Assembly: GCA_031282225.1 (NCBI GenBank)
Contig: JAITEC010000171.1
Location: 1-6,783 of the forward strand
Reading direction: 5' to 3'
DNA: 6,783 bases
Source of the DNA: Oscillospiraceae bacterium
GTDB taxonomy: Bacteria > Bacillota > Clostridia > Oscillospirales > Oscillospiraceae
The translations under genes were made by a program, and so were the position numbers. Below are positions 5,826-6,783 of this stretch, piece by piece. Position 1 is the stretch's first letter; every line of letters starts with the position of its first letter. Below the pieces are notes generated by a model, which was given only the letters and a program-made list of their open reading frames with translations, was not told the origin of the DNA and did not search any database.

Positions 5826-6620
5826 ATGAGCGTTTTGATGGAGCTGCCGTCACTGGGCGGGAAGTTGGGCGCGGGAGCTGTCGCATTGGTCTTCGGTTCA
5901 GGGAACGCCTCGACTGTTGATTTGTCCCAATATGCCATCACCTCGGACGTAATAGTTACCGTAGTGGGAGGCGGGTTCGGTTCGGCTGACGGCGGTGGCG
6001 GCGGAATGGTTGTGGCGCGGTTGCCGATGGCAGACGTCAAGGGCAAGGCGTTAACCGTGTCGGCGGCAAGCGTAAACGGCACGTCGTTTGTGTCTACGGA
6101 CGGACTTGGAGTTTTGGCGGGCAATGGCTCGGCTACATACGGTGGCTCGGGAGGCGTGTCGGGCACCGCCGTGGCGATAGCCATTGTTTCTGGGAAGCAG
6201 AGCACAGCGGGGCAACCGGCCATACCGGGGGGATCGTGGACTATTACTGCTACTACAAGTTCAAACTTGGATGTAATCGCGTATAGTAACCCATCTCCGT
6301 ACATCGCGTATGTGGAATGGAGCGGGTATATTCCGTCGACCGGCCAATATCCTTACGGCACAATCACGGTCCCGGCAGGTACTTCCGGGCAGGAGAACCT
6401 TACTGGCGTGAAAGCTGGCGTGAAAAAAATCACTGCAAATGGCCAATCGTCAACTGGCAGCAGCAGTCTCGTAGTCACGAGCGCCTCTGTACCCGCCGTA
6501 CCTGCGCAGCCCGCCGCGCCAACTGTGACGGTCGACGGCGCGGGTTACGGAGCTGGCGGTGCAAGCGGAGACAGCAGGGGCGGTTGTGTGCGGGTCGACT
6601 TTAATGGATACGGAGGATAA
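5826..6620 (+). CDS. Glycine-rich adhesin-like fibre tip protein (264 aa)
   Basis: Probable virion adsorption protein. The ATG at 5826 follows GGAGGGG (5814-5820) at five bases. Residues 17-48 are hydrophobic beta strands (LVFGSGNASTVDLSQYAITS) and 48-60 a glycine cluster (GGGFGSADGGGGG). Residues 98-113 (AGNGSATYGGSGG) and 237-264 (GAGYGAGGASGDSRGGCVRV then NGYGG) form the glycine-rich end typical of phage fibre tip proteins, where loops in the polyglycine-like bundle contact the receptor. Between them, residues 114-236 hold a less GC-rich, Ser/Thr/Tyr/Pro-rich beta segment (SPYIAYVEWSGYIPSTGQYP, TITVPAGTSGQENLTGVKAG) that looks like an Ig-like or other beta domain inserted into the glycine-rich region. 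No signal peptide is expected, since the product is a virion protein. Function is inferred from fibre-gene neighbours and composition. Confidence 0.65.
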   Translation: MSVLMELPSLGGKLGAGAVALVFGSGNASTVDLSQYAITSDVIVTVVGGGFGSADGGGGGMVVARLPMADVKGKALTVSAASVNGTSFVSTDGLGVLAGNGSATYGGSGGVSGTAVAIAIVSGKQSTAGQPAIPGGSWTITATTSSNLDVIAYSNPSPYIAYVEWSGYIPSTGQYPYGTITVPAGTSGQENLTGVKAGVKKITANGQSSTGSSSLVVTSASVPAVPAQPAAPTVTVDGAGYGAGGASGDSRGGCVRVDFNGYGG

Positions 6621-6623
6621 AAA

Positions 6624-6722
6624 ATGCCAACAATGTTACATATTCCGGCAAATGCTACAAAATCGGGGGGGGGGGGGGTACCAAATGCGTTTGCCGGTTT
6701 ATATGAAATATACGACATATAA
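6624..6722 (+). CDS. Short ORF with 14-G tract, ends at TAA (32 aa as read)
   Basis: The ATG at 6624 follows CGGAGG (6611-6616) at seven bases, one AAA codon after the TAA of the preceding gene, so the SD is good. The product begins MPTMLHIPANATKS, has four glycines from the poly-G tract, then VPNAFAGLYEIYDI and a TAA at 6720-6722. Without that TAA the same frame reads IRPGVGTVSEPGTKVTFPNG to the window edge, so this may be the start of a longer fibre-cassette gene broken by a stop, or simply a small protein. Frame depends on the homopolymer: 13 G would give a 47-residue product ending at TGA 6766-6768, and 15 G a short product ending at TGA 6704-6706. I do not recognise the family. It is more A/T-rich than the fibre genes before it. 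Confidence 0.5.
   Translation: MPTMLHIPANATKSGGGGVPNAFAGLYEIYDI
6665..6678 (+). repeat. Homopolymer of 14 guanines
   Basis: A run of 14 G lies inside the coding frame of the short ORF beginning at 6624. Long G runs slip during replication and are a known basis of phase variation and of sequencing error. The count of 14 should be treated as provisional. Confidence 0.95.
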
Positions 6723-6783
6723 ATACGCCCAGGGGTTGGCACGGTCTCGGAGCCTGGAACCAAGGTGACGTTTCCCAACGGCG
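6723..6783 (+). other. Open continuation of the 6624 frame after TAA
   Basis: The frame after the stop stays open for 20 codons to the window edge, reading IRPGVGTVSEPGTKVTFPNG. PGTKVTFPNG has the look of a beta-domain protein segment and its third codon positions are GC-rich (about 14 of 20), as in coding DNA here. No ATG, and no GTG or TTG with an SD, precedes it in this frame, so an independent gene start is not supported; it could be the rest of an interrupted gene. Confidence 0.3.

Noticed and set aside
5051..6304. Long minus-strand open frame (417 codons) across two fibre genes
   Set aside because: It is antisense to two well-supported fibre genes, has no SD, spans their junction and is proline/arginine-rich as expected for the complement of GC-rich coding DNA.
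6545..6620. Possible diversity-generating retroelement variable region at the glycine-rich protein end
   Set aside because: No template-like repeat, no C-type lectin ending and no reverse transcriptase in the window; the sequence is an ordinary glycine-rich tail.
6691..6725. Promoter in the A/T-rich patch (TTGCCG ... TATAAA)
   Set aside because: The spacing between the two elements is about 21 bases and the -35 match is poor; the patch lies inside a short ORF with coding-like flanks.
1..6783. CRISPR array, tRNA or transposon ends
   Set aside because: No regularly spaced repeats, tRNA-like cloverleaf, transposase or terminal inverted repeats were seen on either strand.

Overview
This window is part of the late (virion structural) region of a tailed double-stranded DNA phage or prophage. 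Every supported gene lies on the + strand, packed head to tail with very short gaps, each behind a recognisable Shine-Dalgarno (SD) sequence of the GGAGG/AGGGG type. The DNA is GC-rich by eye (roughly 60%), with more A/T-rich patches in the capsid gene and after about position 6230. The purine-rich SDs, occasional GTG/TTG starts and the style of the fibre domains resemble phages of gut Bacillota, but no bacterial flanking gene is present, so the host is not identified. No integrase, repressor, lysis, replication or tRNA gene is visible.

Layout. Positions 1-126 may hold the end of an upstream gene and lead into a 47-residue basic protein of unknown function (123-266). The head-assembly block follows: a scaffold-like protein with an acidic N-terminus (359-1246), a small probable capsid decoration protein (1262-1705), the major capsid protein of the HK97-fold, Mu gpT-like type (1726-2751), and a small protein of the connector-position type (2794-3213). 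Instead of tail-completion, tail-tube and tape-measure genes, the next four genes all look like fibre or adsorption proteins: a collagen-like protein (3216-3950), two modular fibre proteins that share an N-terminal motif and a central domain (3990-4841 and 4856-5812), and a glycine-rich adhesin-like protein with a compositionally distinct insert (5826-6620). A short ORF with a 14-G homopolymer begins at 6624. It meets an in-frame TAA at 6720, after which the same frame stays open to the window edge.

How the genes work together (family knowledge plus inference): the scaffold guides the capsid protein into a procapsid, the decoration protein stabilises the mature shell, the connector-like protein helps build the neck, and the fibre block supplies the host-recognition apparatus. 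The four fibre-type genes look like a mosaic cassette: modules are shared between neighbours, isoleucine codon choice changes sharply inside one gene, and a lower-GC domain interrupts another. No wholly new type of system is evident. The features most worth a second look are the poly-G/stop-codon ORF at the right edge, the codon-use switch inside the 4856-5812 gene, and fibre genes placed directly after the head genes.
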